DNA from: Alicyclobacillus sp.
Lineage (GTDB): Bacteria; Bacillota; Bacilli; Alicyclobacillales; Alicyclobacillaceae
Assembly (NCBI GenBank): GCA_023511295.1
Contig: JAIMBT010000001.1
Location: 62,001 to 126,000 of the forward strand
DNA length: 64,000 nucleotides
Direction of reading: 5' to 3'
The notes under the pieces are model-generated. The model was not told the origin of the DNA and ran no database searches. It saw only the letters and a program-made list of their open reading frames with translations. Positions 41,758 through 50,159 of this stretch are shown piece by piece; the first letter of the stretch is position 1; each line of letters starts with the position of its first letter. Position numbers and translations under genes: made by a program.

Positions 41758-43212
41758 ATGGAATCTGGATTGACGGTGAACCAACCCAGCGTAGACGAAG
41801 TGATGGACGAGATTGTGACGTATGCGCTGGACTCGGCCTCACCATCCGGAGCCGCGATGGAGACGGCGCGCCTGGCGGTGCTGGACACAGTGGGATGCGC
41901 CTTGGCGGCACTGGCCTACCCGGCGTGCACGCGGCTGTTGGGCCCGCCGGTACCCGGGACGCACGTGCCGAACGGAGCGCGAGTGCCCGGGACGACGGAG
42001 GTGGTGGACCCGGTCCAAGCGGCGTTCGACTTCGGCGCCTTGCTTCGGTGGCTGGACTACAACGACACCTGGCTTGCAGCGGAGTGGGGGCATCCCTCTG
42101 ACAACCTCGGCGCCATCTTGCCGGTCGCAGACGCGCTGTGCCGAGGGTCGCTCGTTCGTCCGGCCGGCACTGAACGACCGCGGATGCAGGACGTCCTCGA
42201 CGCGCTCGTGCGCGCCTACGAGATTCAGGGAGTGCTGTCTCTCGACAACAGTCTGAACCAGCGCGGTCTGGACCACGTGTTGTTCGTCAAGATCGCTTCC
42301 GCTGCCGCGTGCGCCCGGTTGCTTGGGGCCAACCGAGACCAGATGATGAGCGCGGTATCGAACGCGTTCCTCGACAACGCGCCGCTGCGGACGTACCGCC
42401 ACGCGCCGAATACCGGGTCACGTAAGTCGTGGGCAGCAGCCGACGCGTGCAGTCGCGGCGTGCGGTTTGCCCTGCTGGCGATGCGCGGGGAGCCCGGCTA
42501 TGCCCGCGCGCTCTCGGCACCAACCTGGGGCTTTGAGGACGTCGTGTTCGGCGGAAACCAGCTCACCCTGTCTCGACCGCTTCAGTCCTACGTCATGGAG
42601 CACGTGTTGTTCAAGGTGTCGTATCCGGCGGAGTTTCACGCCCAAACCGCCCTGGAGGCGGCGATTTTGCTTCATCCGGAAGTCGGACATCGCTGGGGCG
42701 ACGTGGCCAAAATCCGGATTGAGACACACGCGTCGGCCATTCGCATCATCGATAAGCGGGGGCCGCTGCGCAATCCGGCGGACCGGGACCACTGCATCCA
42801 GTACATCGTTGCGGTGGGGTTGCTGAAGGGGGGCTTGACGGCCCTCGATTACGAGGACGCAGCAGCGGCGGACGAGCGGATTGACCGCTTGCGCGGCTGC
42901 ACGGAGGTGGTGGAGGAACCACAGTATTCAGCGGACTACCTGGACCCGCAAAAACGCTCCGTCGCGAGTGCCGTCACGGTCCAGTTTGCGGACGGCACCG
43001 CGACGCGCCGCGTCGCGGTGGAGTATCCGCTCGGCCACCCGTTCCGCAGGGCAGAGGCTCTGCCGGCACTGCGGTCGAAGTTTCTCACGAACGCAGCGGG
43101 GGCGCTGGGGCATGACCGGGCGGTGGCGCTGGCGGATCGGTTTTGGGAAACGCGTGACTGGCTGGGAATGCCTGTATCCGAGTGGGTGGACGAGTTTCTG
43201 CCGATTCAGTGA
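41758..43212 (+). CDS. MmgE/PrpD family protein (2-methylcitrate dehydratase-like)
   Basis: 484-residue MmgE/PrpD protein; GGGGAGGG precedes the ATG. N-terminal helical part shows the family start ARLAVLDTVGCALAAL and RWLDYNDTWLAAEWGHPSDN, with the conserved LDYNDT-WGHPSDN pattern of PrpD. The C-terminal half has FKVSYPAEFHAQTALEAA and YIVAVGLLKG. PrpD/MmgE dehydrates 2-methylcitrate in propionate degradation; other members act on related tricarboxylates. Here it ends the Liv-type operon and is paired with an ICL/PEPM enzyme but without a methylcitrate synthase, so the substrate may be an imported acid. Confidence 0.88.
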   Translation: MESGLTVNQPSVDEVMDEIVTYALDSASPSGAAMETARLAVLDTVGCALAALAYPACTRLLGPPVPGTHVPNGARVPGTTEVVDPVQAAFDFGALLRWLDYNDTWLAAEWGHPSDNLGAILPVADALCRGSLVRPAGTERPRMQDVLDALVRAYEIQGVLSLDNSLNQRGLDHVLFVKIASAAACARLLGANRDQMMSAVSNAFLDNAPLRTYRHAPNTGSRKSWAAADACSRGVRFALLAMRGEPGYARALSAPTWGFEDVVFGGNQLTLSRPLQSYVMEHVLFKVSYPAEFHAQTALEAAILLHPEVGHRWGDVAKIRIETHASAIRIIDKRGPLRNPADRDHCIQYIVAVGLLKGGLTALDYEDAAAADERIDRLRGCTEVVEEPQYSADYLDPQKRSVASAVTVQFADGTATRRVAVEYPLGHPFRRAEALPALRSKFLTNAAGALGHDRAVALADRFWETRDWLGMPVSEWVDEFLPIQ

Positions 43213-43236
43213 GCTTCGGAAGGCGACCTGCAGGAA

Positions 43237-43271
43237 AAGGGCCGAGGCGTGGTTTCGCCGCCTCGGCCCTT
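43237..43271. terminator. Terminator between convergent prpD-like and trxB genes
   Basis: AAGGGCCGAGGC (43237-43248) pairs with GCCTCGGCCCTT (43260-43271), 12 bp. Short T stretch on the plus side; on the minus side TTTTCC follows. Likely bidirectional. Confidence 0.75.
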
Positions 43272-43334
43272 CCCTCGATGATGGGCGGTTCAGGCTCTCG
43301 CACGCCAGGTGAGCGCCAGCGCCACCGAGACACC

Positions 43335-44300
43335 TCAGGCCAACGTCTCGGCGAGTTGCGCCCAGTCCTGGAATGCGGAACCCTCCAGGAACTTCTCGAC
43401 GTCCATGGCCGCTTTGCAGCCGCTGCCGGCGGCTGTGATGGCCTGCCGGTAGTGCGAGTCCATCACATCCCCGCAGGCGAATACGCCTTCCACGCTGGTG
43501 GCGGTGGTGGTGCCAATGGTCTGAATATACCCCACGGCATCGAGCTTGACCTGGCCGTTCAGAAAACCGGTGTTCGGCTGGTGGCCAATCGCCACGAACA
43601 CGCCTTCCGTGGGGATCACGCGCGTCTCCCCTGTCTCGTTGTCCCGTACCTCCAAGCCGCTCACCTTGCCGCTCTCGGACTGCACTGACACCGGCGTCAC
43701 ATTCAGGACCCACTTGATCTTCGGGTTGTTGCGCGCCCGATCTTGCATCACTTTCGACGCCCGCAACTCGTTTCTGCGGTGCACAATGGTGACCTCTGAC
43801 GCGAATTTGGTCAGGAACGTGGCTTCCTCCATGGCGGAGTCGCCGCCGCCAACCACTACAATGGGCTTGTTCCGGAAGAAGAAGCCGTCACAGGTGGCGC
43901 AGGTGGAAACGCCACGGCCCAGCAGGTCGCTCTCACCTGGGATGCCGAGCATCTTCGCGGATGCTCCGGTCGAGACGATGAGCGTCTCGGAGACGTACGT
44001 CGTCTGTTCGTCCACGACCACCTGGAACGGTCGCTGACTCAAATCGACGCTGCTCACCCAACCGCGAACGAACGTTGCGCCGAACTTCTCCGCCTGTTTG
44101 CGCATACTTTCCATTAACTCGGGTCCCATGATGCCGTCGGGGAAGCCCGGGAAGTTTTCCACCTCGGTGGTCAGCGTGAGCTGTCCGCCGGGTTCATTGC
44201 CTTCGACCACCACGGGGTTGAGGTTGGCTCGCGCCGCGTAGATGGCAGCGGTCAATCCGGCCGGCCCGGTACCGAGAATCATCACTTTGTGTCGCTCCAT
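43335..44300 (-). CDS. trxB: Thioredoxin-disulfide reductase
   Basis: 321-residue flavoprotein that reduces thioredoxin with NADPH. ATG 44300 follows AGGGTGAG. FAD-binding ILGTGPAGLTAAIYAARA, redox-active CATCDG, NADPH-binding VVVGGGDSAMEEATFL with the HRR motif IVHRRNELRA, and C-terminal FAD segment GVFACGDVMD are all present. Length and motifs fit bacterial TrxB. Single gene. Confidence 0.95.
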   Translation of the reverse strand: MERHKVMILGTGPAGLTAAIYAARANLNPVVVEGNEPGGQLTLTTEVENFPGFPDGIMGPELMESMRKQAEKFGATFVRGWVSSVDLSQRPFQVVVDEQTTYVSETLIVSTGASAKMLGIPGESDLLGRGVSTCATCDGFFFRNKPIVVVGGGDSAMEEATFLTKFASEVTIVHRRNELRASKVMQDRARNNPKIKWVLNVTPVSVQSESGKVSGLEVRDNETGETRVIPTEGVFVAIGHQPNTGFLNGQVKLDAVGYIQTIGTTTATSVEGVFACGDVMDSHYRQAITAAGSGCKAAMDVEKFLEGSAFQDWAQLAETLA

Positions 44301-44423
44301 GGCTATCTCACCCTTTCCACGTCCACTCCCCTTATTATACAACCCGCCGTCCAGCGCATGTTCCATCGGCGCAGGCACCGCGGTTCAATGAGATGTTGTG
44401 AAAAATCTGCCACAACTGTCGCC

Positions 44424-44453
44424 TTGACGTCCAACCATTTTAGATACTAAAAT
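44424..44453 (+). promoter_or_regulatory. Promoter with palindromic operator, upstream of the DHA2-type MFS gene
   Basis: TTGACG (44424-44429) and TAAAAT (44448-44453), 18-base spacer. A perfect palindrome ATTTTAG-ATA-CTAAAAT (44437-44453) covers the -10 region. This resembles MarR- or related repressor sites that control drug pumps; the regulator is not adjacent. Confidence 0.65.
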
Positions 44454-44524
44454 AAACCCTGTTGGATGAAGCGAAATCCGGACACCCTGTGTCCGAGTGA
44501 AACACATTGGGGAGTGGAGAAACG

Positions 44525-46210
44525 TTGGCAAACAGCAGCACGGCGGTGCAGCGCACCAACCAGATTACCGGGAGCCGCAAGTGGTGGGCGCTGGCGACCG
44601 TCCTGTTGACGATGTTCTTCTCGTCGATGGACCAGACCGTGGTTTCCACCGCGATGCCGACCATCATTGGCGACCTGAACGGCCTGAACCTGTACGCTTG
44701 GGTGTTCAGCGCCTACATGATGACTTCGGCGGTCACCGTGCCCATCTACGGCAAGTTGTCGGACGTGTACGGGCGCAAGCCGTTCTACCTGCTCGGTCTC
44801 ATTCTGTTCGGGGCCGGGTCAGCGGTCAGCGGCGCGACGCACAGCATGCTGGCGTTGGTCATCGCTCGGGCCTTCCAGGGAATCGGTGCCGGCGCCATGA
44901 TGAGCATGCCCCGGGCGACGGTCGGCGACATCTTCAATCCAAAGGAACGCGGGCGCTGGATGGGTGTCATGGGCGCCGTGTTTGGCGTGTCCAGCATCGT
45001 GGGACCGACCCTCGGCGGATGGATTACCGACTCTTTCAGCTGGCGGTGGGTGTTCTACATCAACCTGCCGTTTGCGGTGCTGGCCATCATCGGCGTGCTC
45101 GTCACCCTGCCCAAGGTGCGCGTAGATCATCAGGTGAAGATCGACTGGTGGGGGACGTTCCTCCTCGTGGTGGGACTCGTTCCCATCCTGCTGGGGTTCA
45201 CCTGGGCCGGCACGAAGTACCCGTGGGGTGCGTGGGAGACCATCGCTCTGTTCGCAGGCGGCGTGGTGCTCCTCGCTGTGTGGATTTTGGTTGAGCGGAA
45301 GGCGGCAGATCCGGTCGTCGCACCTTGGCTGTTCAAAAACCGCATCTTCTCGACCTCTCTTATCCTCGGCGTGCTGGTCGGGATGGCGATGTTCGGGAGC
45401 CTGATGTACCTGCCGGTTTACGTGCAGGGCGTCATCGGCCTCAATGCGCAGCACAGCGGCCTCATCATGTCGCCGATGATGATTAGCTTCATTGTCGGCA
45501 GCATGGTTTCCGGCCAGGTCATGACGCGCACGGGCCGCTACAAGGTGCTCGCTGTGGTCAGCGCGCTGGTCGGCGTCCTCGCGCTGTTCCTGTTCACGCG
45601 GCTGAATGTGCACACGCACTACGCCACGGTGATGGTCGACATGATTGTCCTCGGCCTCGGCATCGGGTCCTTGATGCCGCTGCTGAACGTCGCCGTTCAA
45701 AACGCGTTTCCTTATAAAATGATGGGAACGGTGAACTCGACGCAGCAGTTCGTGGGGTCGCTCGGCGGCGTGATTGCCTCACCCATCTTCGGAAGTGTCC
45801 TGAACGCGCGCTTCTCGCACGTGATTGGCCAGCACTTGCCAAAGCAGCTCGGCCCGATGGCCGCGGCGATTCAGAAGATCAATCCGCAAGACCTCCTGAC
45901 GGCGGAGGCGCAGCAGAAGTTGAGCGCGGCTTTCAGCCAGTTTGGCCAGGCGGGCCATCAACTGTACCTGCAAGTGCTGGATGCGGTCAAGATTGCCCTC
46001 ACAGCCGGCGTCAATCGCCTGTTCTACGTCGGGCTGGCGTTCGCCATTGCGATGTTTATCGGGACGTTCTTCCTGCCGGAGTCGCGGCTCAAGGGCGAGG
46101 AGTACTTCGAGGAACACAGTGCCGATTCAGCGGGGGATGGGGCGAACCATCACGGCGAGTCCGCTCCTGGCGCTGGCGTGCACGCGGCTCCGGAGGGTTC
46201 GGGTCGCTGA
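44525..46210 (+). CDS. DHA2-family MFS drug/proton antiporter (14 helices, EmrB/QacA-like)
   Basis: 561-residue exporter. TTG 44525 follows GGGGAGTGGAG. The first helix region KWWALATVLLTMFFSSMDQTVVSTAMPTI (pieces LLTMFFSSMDQTVVS and AMPTIIGDL) carries the DHA2 signature, with motif A as GKLSDVYGRKPFYL and motif C-like PTLGGWITDSFSWRWVFYIN. A long loop of about 50 residues separates the last two helices. Probably exports toxic organic compounds; control by the palindrome at 44437-44453 is likely. Confidence 0.92.
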   Translation: MANSSTAVQRTNQITGSRKWWALATVLLTMFFSSMDQTVVSTAMPTIIGDLNGLNLYAWVFSAYMMTSAVTVPIYGKLSDVYGRKPFYLLGLILFGAGSAVSGATHSMLALVIARAFQGIGAGAMMSMPRATVGDIFNPKERGRWMGVMGAVFGVSSIVGPTLGGWITDSFSWRWVFYINLPFAVLAIIGVLVTLPKVRVDHQVKIDWWGTFLLVVGLVPILLGFTWAGTKYPWGAWETIALFAGGVVLLAVWILVERKAADPVVAPWLFKNRIFSTSLILGVLVGMAMFGSLMYLPVYVQGVIGLNAQHSGLIMSPMMISFIVGSMVSGQVMTRTGRYKVLAVVSALVGVLALFLFTRLNVHTHYATVMVDMIVLGLGIGSLMPLLNVAVQNAFPYKMMGTVNSTQQFVGSLGGVIASPIFGSVLNARFSHVIGQHLPKQLGPMAAAIQKINPQDLLTAEAQQKLSAAFSQFGQAGHQLYLQVLDAVKIALTAGVNRLFYVGLAFAIAMFIGTFFLPESRLKGEEYFEEHSADSAGDGANHHGESAPGAGVHAAPEGSGR

Positions 46211-46222
46211 GTCCCGCAGGTG

Positions 46223-46251
46223 TTGCGCTCGGTGGTCGACTCTCCTATACT
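46223..46251 (+). promoter_or_regulatory. Promoter of the cobalamin-riboswitch operon
   Basis: TTGCGC (46223-46228), 17-base spacer, TATACT (46246-46251). Predicted start near 46258, giving a leader of about 440 bases. A strong hairpin CCGACGCCC/GGGCGTCGG (46265-46298) follows at the start of the leader; it could also end the MFS transcript, but has no T run. Confidence 0.65.
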
Positions 46252-46304
46252 CGTTCTTGTAAACCCGACGCCCGGCGGCATGCGCCGCAGGGCGTCGGAC
46301 CAAC

Positions 46305-46545
46305 TTCATGTGAACTGCGGCCTCACACGTTGAGTGCAGGGCCCGGTGTGGTCGCTCCGGCGAAGAGTGGGCGACGCGCCAGAGGCCTGCATTGGGAATC
46401 CGGTGGAAGTCCGGAACAGCCCCCGCTACTGTGAGTGAACACGAAATCTCAAGTGCCACGGCGGACGGCGGTCCGCGGGAAGGCGAGAGAGTAGGCCGAG
46501 GCGTGTCCGTCGCGCCCAAGTCACGAGTCAGGAGACCAGTCGCAG
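46305..46545 (+). ncRNA. Cobalamin (B12) riboswitch
   Basis: The leader contains the class hallmarks: GGGAATCCGGTGGAAGTCC (near 46393-46411), CCCCCGCTACTGTGA (46421-46435), the GCCAC region, GGGAAGGCGAGAG and the B12 box AGTCAGGAGACCAG (46526-46539). A following intrinsic terminator gives transcriptional OFF control by adenosylcobalamin. It precedes a DUF4430 protein, an ECF transporter and a transcobalamin-like protein. Ends are approximate. Confidence 0.93.
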
Positions 46546-46635
46546 TTCCGAACGAGATCCACTTCGGAGGGAAGTGATGGGCACTCGTCACGGTCGGTCT
46601 CGCCCGCGAGCGGCAGACAACACGCCGGATGCATC

Positions 46636-46662
46636 GGCTTCCCCTTGCGGGAGGCCTTTTTT
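46636..46662 (+). terminator. Terminator of the cobalamin riboswitch
   Basis: GGCTTCCC (46636-46643) pairs with GGGAGGCC (46649-46656, one G-U) and is followed by six T. Lies 36 bases before the first start codon of the operon. Confidence 0.85.
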
Positions 46663-46697
46663 GCGCACGTTGACGGAACCGCGGAGGTGAAGGTCCT

Positions 46698-47609
46698 TTG
46701 AAGCCGAGGAACTGGCTCCGCCTTGGCCTGTTGCTGGTGGCGGTGCTGGCGGTCTGCTTCGGTGTCGCGCGGTACACGCACCGGGCGGCCACCCCTGCGC
46801 CCGCCAACTGGGTGGCGGCGGTCGACAACCGGGCTGGCGCCGGAGCGGCGGCGAATGCGGCGAACAACGTGGGGAACGCCGGAGGTGTCCCGGCGAACCG
46901 CGTCTCGAACAACGGGAGAGGAAGCGCGTCGACGAACGCGTCCGGACTGACCGCAGTCAACCGGACCGGCGCGGGGACGCAAGCGGGTGGCGCCACCCGT
47001 CCCGGCGCTGCGTCCGCCAACCGGACCCCTGGGCATGGCTCTGGCGGGTCGGCGCCGGCGGTGGACGGTAACGGGTCGCACGCCGCAACGAACGATGCCG
47101 CTCGCAGCGGTGCCAACGCGCGGAAGGCCGGTTCCACAGGCAACAGCACCTCCGACGGCGCAGGGACCCCGTCGTCCGCATCCAGTCGTTCGGACGCGTC
47201 GAACCGTGCTGCGGGACCGTCCGGTTCATTCGGGAGCGGGTCGACCAACACCGCGTCCAGCGGGGGGAGCGGCGCCAGCGGATCGTTCACCGTCGTCGTC
47301 AGTGAGAACCAGGGCGCAACCCTGCTCGAGAAGAAAGTGTTGCCGATTCACGCTGGCGAGAATCTGATGCAGTACATGGAGCAGAATTTCCAGATTGAAA
47401 CCGCCTACGGCGGCGGCTTTATCGTGAGTATCGACGGAGTCAAGTCGCAGTGGACCGGTGTCCCGGTGAGCCAGCGTCAGCCGGTCGATTGGTTCCTCTA
47501 CATCAACGGTCAGGAGGCGCCGGTGGGCGCTGCGAGCATCATCCCGCGGAACGGAGACGTGGACACATGGGACTATCACCGGTGGGATCCGAGCACGGGG
47601 AAGGGTTGA
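46698..47609 (+). CDS. Membrane-anchored or secreted DUF4430 protein (transcobalamin beta-domain-like)
   Basis: 303-residue protein, TTG start 8 bases after GGAGGTGA. N-terminus: basic KPRNWLR then a hydrophobic helix (LGLLLVAVLAVCFGVARY), a signal or anchor without a clear lipobox. Residues ~35-195 are a low-complexity linker of Ala, Gly, Asn, Ser and Thr. Residues ~195-300 match a DUF4430 domain: SFTVVVSENQGATLLEKKV, ENLMQYMEQNF, GGFIVSIDGV, VDWFLYINGQEAPVGAAS and GDVDTWDYHRW. DUF4430 is the fold of the C-terminal beta domain of animal transcobalamin and intrinsic factor. Position behind a B12 riboswitch supports corrinoid capture outside the membrane. The long linker would let it span the cell wall. 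Confidence 0.85.
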   Translation: MKPRNWLRLGLLLVAVLAVCFGVARYTHRAATPAPANWVAAVDNRAGAGAAANAANNVGNAGGVPANRVSNNGRGSASTNASGLTAVNRTGAGTQAGGATRPGAASANRTPGHGSGGSAPAVDGNGSHAATNDAARSGANARKAGSTGNSTSDGAGTPSSASSRSDASNRAAGPSGSFGSGSTNTASSGGSGASGSFTVVVSENQGATLLEKKVLPIHAGENLMQYMEQNFQIETAYGGGFIVSIDGVKSQWTGVPVSQRQPVDWFLYINGQEAPVGAASIIPRNGDVDTWDYHRWDPSTGKG

Positions 47610-48526
47610 TGAGCGGATGGAGCGGACGCCACCGGTATCGGCGCAAGGCCCGCGAGACACACCCAGTGACCTGGTTGGTTGCGATGGCGGCGTGGGTGTG
47701 GGCGGTGTACCGGTTGCAGAGCCTGTCGGCGCTCGCCGCGTACGCAGCGCTCGGCGTGGGGCTGCAGGCCCTGCTGAACCGTGATCCCCTCGGCCGGCGC
47801 GTGCTGATGCGGGCGCTGTCGGCAGCCTTCGCTGCGGCAGCGATGGTGGCTCTGTTCGCCCTGGTGTCGGCTCTGTTCGCGGACGGCGGCCGGGTCTGGT
47901 GGCGGGGTCCACACATCCCAGGCCTCGGCACGCTGCAACTCACGTCCAGCGGTGTGGCACTCGGACTGTCGCGGGCGCTGCGCATCTGGGGCCTGCTGCT
48001 CGGGGTCGCGGCGTGGGCCAGCCACGTCCGCCCAGACGACGTCACGGTGTGGCTCGGACGCCGGTTCGCTCGGGCAGGATTGACGCTCGCGATGATCTTC
48101 ACGTTTCTGCCCACCGTCCGCCGCGAGTACCAGCGCCTCGGCGAGTACGTGCGGACGCGCACTGGTCTCGACGCAATCCGTTCCCGCCGCGCCCGCCTGC
48201 GCGCGATGGGGGTCATCCTGCAGGCCCTGTTGGCGAATGCACTCGAGCGGTCGTGGATTTTGGCAGAGTCGATGTACGTGCGCGGGTACTCCGCCCAAGG
48301 TCGGTCCCGCTACCGCCAAACTCGCTGGTCTGCGGTCGATGCGGTGTTTGCGGGGGCGCTCGCCGCAGCCCTCGCCGCGGCGCTGACGGCTGCGCTGGTC
48401 GCTCGCAGCTCGTCTGCGGGGGGCGTGGCAGAACACCCGACAGTGCAGGGTGCGGTGTCGGTGTTCCTATGGTGCATCCTGTGCGGATTGGGGGTGGTTG
48501 CGCGTGTGGGCGGTCGAGATGCATGA
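47609..48526 (+). CDS. ECF transporter T component (EcfT)
   Basis: 305-residue membrane scaffold of an energy-coupling factor importer; its ATG shares one base with the preceding TGA. Several hydrophobic helices, then the cytoplasmic coupling region with VRREYQRLGEYVRTRTGLD and ALERSWILAESMYVRGYSAQ, the second fitting the Ala-Arg-Gly type motif of EcfT that contacts the ATPases. A dedicated T subunit within the operon suggests a group I ECF transporter for a single vitamin. Confidence 0.88.
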   Translation: MSGWSGRHRYRRKARETHPVTWLVAMAAWVWAVYRLQSLSALAAYAALGVGLQALLNRDPLGRRVLMRALSAAFAAAAMVALFALVSALFADGGRVWWRGPHIPGLGTLQLTSSGVALGLSRALRIWGLLLGVAAWASHVRPDDVTVWLGRRFARAGLTLAMIFTFLPTVRREYQRLGEYVRTRTGLDAIRSRRARLRAMGVILQALLANALERSWILAESMYVRGYSAQGRSRYRQTRWSAVDAVFAGALAAALAAALTAALVARSSSAGGVAEHPTVQGAVSVFLWCILCGLGVVARVGGRDA

Positions 48527-50159
48527 CGTGACCTACACCTATCCAGAGGCGGAACAGCCGGCGCTGGTCGACGTGCAACTGCAGGTGCCAGAGGGTGCTT
48601 GGGTGCTGCTGCAGGGCCCGACGGGATCAGGCAAGTCGACCCTGCTCAAGTGCTTGACCGGTGCGTGTCCCGAGTTCTACGGCGGCCGCCTCGCCGGGCG
48701 CGTCACGGTGGCGGGCTTCGACACGGCGGCCTGGTCCCCGGCACAACGCGCCGCAGCCATCGGGTACGTCGCCCAAGATCCCGAGGCGGTGGCCGTTTAC
48801 GACGTGGTGGAGCGAGAAGTGGCATTCGCGCTCGAGAACCTCGGCGTACCGAGGTCTGAGATGGCCTGGCGCGTCGCCGAGGCGCTGGAAATGGTCGGCC
48901 TCTCCGCGCACGCGCGCGACTCGGTCGAGACGCTGTCCGGCGGCGCGCGGCAGCGGCTGGCACTCGCCGGCGCACTGGTCCACCAGCCGCGTGTCCTGTT
49001 GCTCGACGAACCGGCTTCTCAGCTCGATCCGGTGGCGGCCGACGAACTGCTCGACTGCCTGCAGCGCCTGCACCAAGACTTCGGCCTGACGCTTCTCATC
49101 GCCGAGCACCGGTTGGACGCACTGTACCCGCGCGTCGACACCGTCGCCTACCTGGAAGCAGGCCGCATTCGAAAGACCGCCCCACCGCAGGAGATGGCCG
49201 AGTGGCTGCGCGAGGAGCGACCAGACCAGGTTCCTTTGCTCGCACGCCTGTTCCCGGAACACGCGCCGGTCCTGACGGTGCACGCCGTGCGCCAGCGGCT
49301 TGCGGAGGCCGTTTCACCGCGCCCCACCGCGGCGGCCGAAGCGGCCGAAGCGGCCGAAGCGGCCGCTCCCCGCTCGGCGACGGACGCGGCAGGGTTCGCT
49401 GGCGCAGAGCCCATCCGCACGGAGCGCGTTCGTGTGCACTACCGCGGGGCGCGCGATGCCGCGTTGGACCGCCTCACGGCCACCATCGCGCGCAACCGGT
49501 TGACGGCGGTGATAGGACCGAACGGATCTGGAAAAACCACCCTGTTGCGGGTGCTCGCCGGGTTGCAGCCGCCGGACGGCGGGCGCGTGGTGTGGCCGGG
49601 CAGAGCAGGCGGTCGGTTACGTGTGGGCTACCTGCCACAGAAGCCGTCCGACCTGTTCAGCCAGCTCACCATTCGCGACGAGTTGGCCTACGGTCTCGAG
49701 TTGCAGGGCGTTCCGCGGAGGGACGCCGCCGCCCGCGTGGCGGACGCGGCGCTGCGGTTCGACCTCACAAGCCAGATGGAACGCTCGCCGCGTGACGTGT
49801 CCGGCGGCGAACAGGTGCGCGTCGCCATCGCCAGCCTGTGGTTGACGTCTCCGGACATCCTCCTGCTGGACGAGCCCACGCGCGGCCTCGATGCCGCCCA
49901 GAAGCGAGGTCTCGGAGAGATGTTGGCGGGACTGGAGGGTGTGACGGTCGTGCTCGTGACACACGACCTCGAGTTTGTCGCTGAGCACGCGGGCCAGGTG
50001 CTGTTTCTGTACCGCGGCGAGGTGGTTCTGTCCGGCGCCCCGAAACAGGTGTTTGACAAAGCACTCGCGTTCGCGCCACTGTTCGCCCGGGCGTTCCGAG
50101 GGGTTGATCCGTCCGTGCACTGCCTCTCCGACGCGGTTCGGGCGGGGTGGGGGCGGTGA
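48504..50159 (+). CDS. ECF transporter ATPase, two ATP-binding domains fused
   Basis: 551-residue protein; GTG 48504 follows GGGGGTGG and overlaps ecfT by 23 bases. Domain 1: Walker A GPTGSGKST, signature LSGGARQRLALAGAL, Walker B VLLLDEPASQLD. Domain 2 (from about residue 310): Walker A GPNGSGKTT, signature VSGGEQVRVAIASL, Walker B ILLLDEPTRGLD. It corresponds to EcfA1 and EcfA2 joined in one chain. The linker contains AEAAEAAEAA, encoded by three identical GCGGCCGAA units plus a variant (49332-49367). Confidence 0.93.
   Translation: MWAVEMHDVTYTYPEAEQPALVDVQLQVPEGAWVLLQGPTGSGKSTLLKCLTGACPEFYGGRLAGRVTVAGFDTAAWSPAQRAAAIGYVAQDPEAVAVYDVVEREVAFALENLGVPRSEMAWRVAEALEMVGLSAHARDSVETLSGGARQRLALAGALVHQPRVLLLDEPASQLDPVAADELLDCLQRLHQDFGLTLLIAEHRLDALYPRVDTVAYLEAGRIRKTAPPQEMAEWLREERPDQVPLLARLFPEHAPVLTVHAVRQRLAEAVSPRPTAAAEAAEAAEAAAPRSATDAAGFAGAEPIRTERVRVHYRGARDAALDRLTATIARNRLTAVIGPNGSGKTTLLRVLAGLQPPDGGRVVWPGRAGGRLRVGYLPQKPSDLFSQLTIRDELAYGLELQGVPRRDAAARVADAALRFDLTSQMERSPRDVSGGEQVRVAIASLWLTSPDILLLDEPTRGLDAAQKRGLGEMLAGLEGVTVVLVTHDLEFVAEHAGQVLFLYRGEVVLSGAPKQVFDKALAFAPLFARAFRGVDPSVHCLSDAVRAGWGR
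49332..49367 (+). repeat. Short tandem repeat in the ECF ATPase linker
   Basis: Nine-base unit GCGGCCGAA three times, then GCGGCCGCT. It encodes Ala-Glu-Ala repeats between the two ATPase domains and may vary in copy number between strains. Confidence 0.85.
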
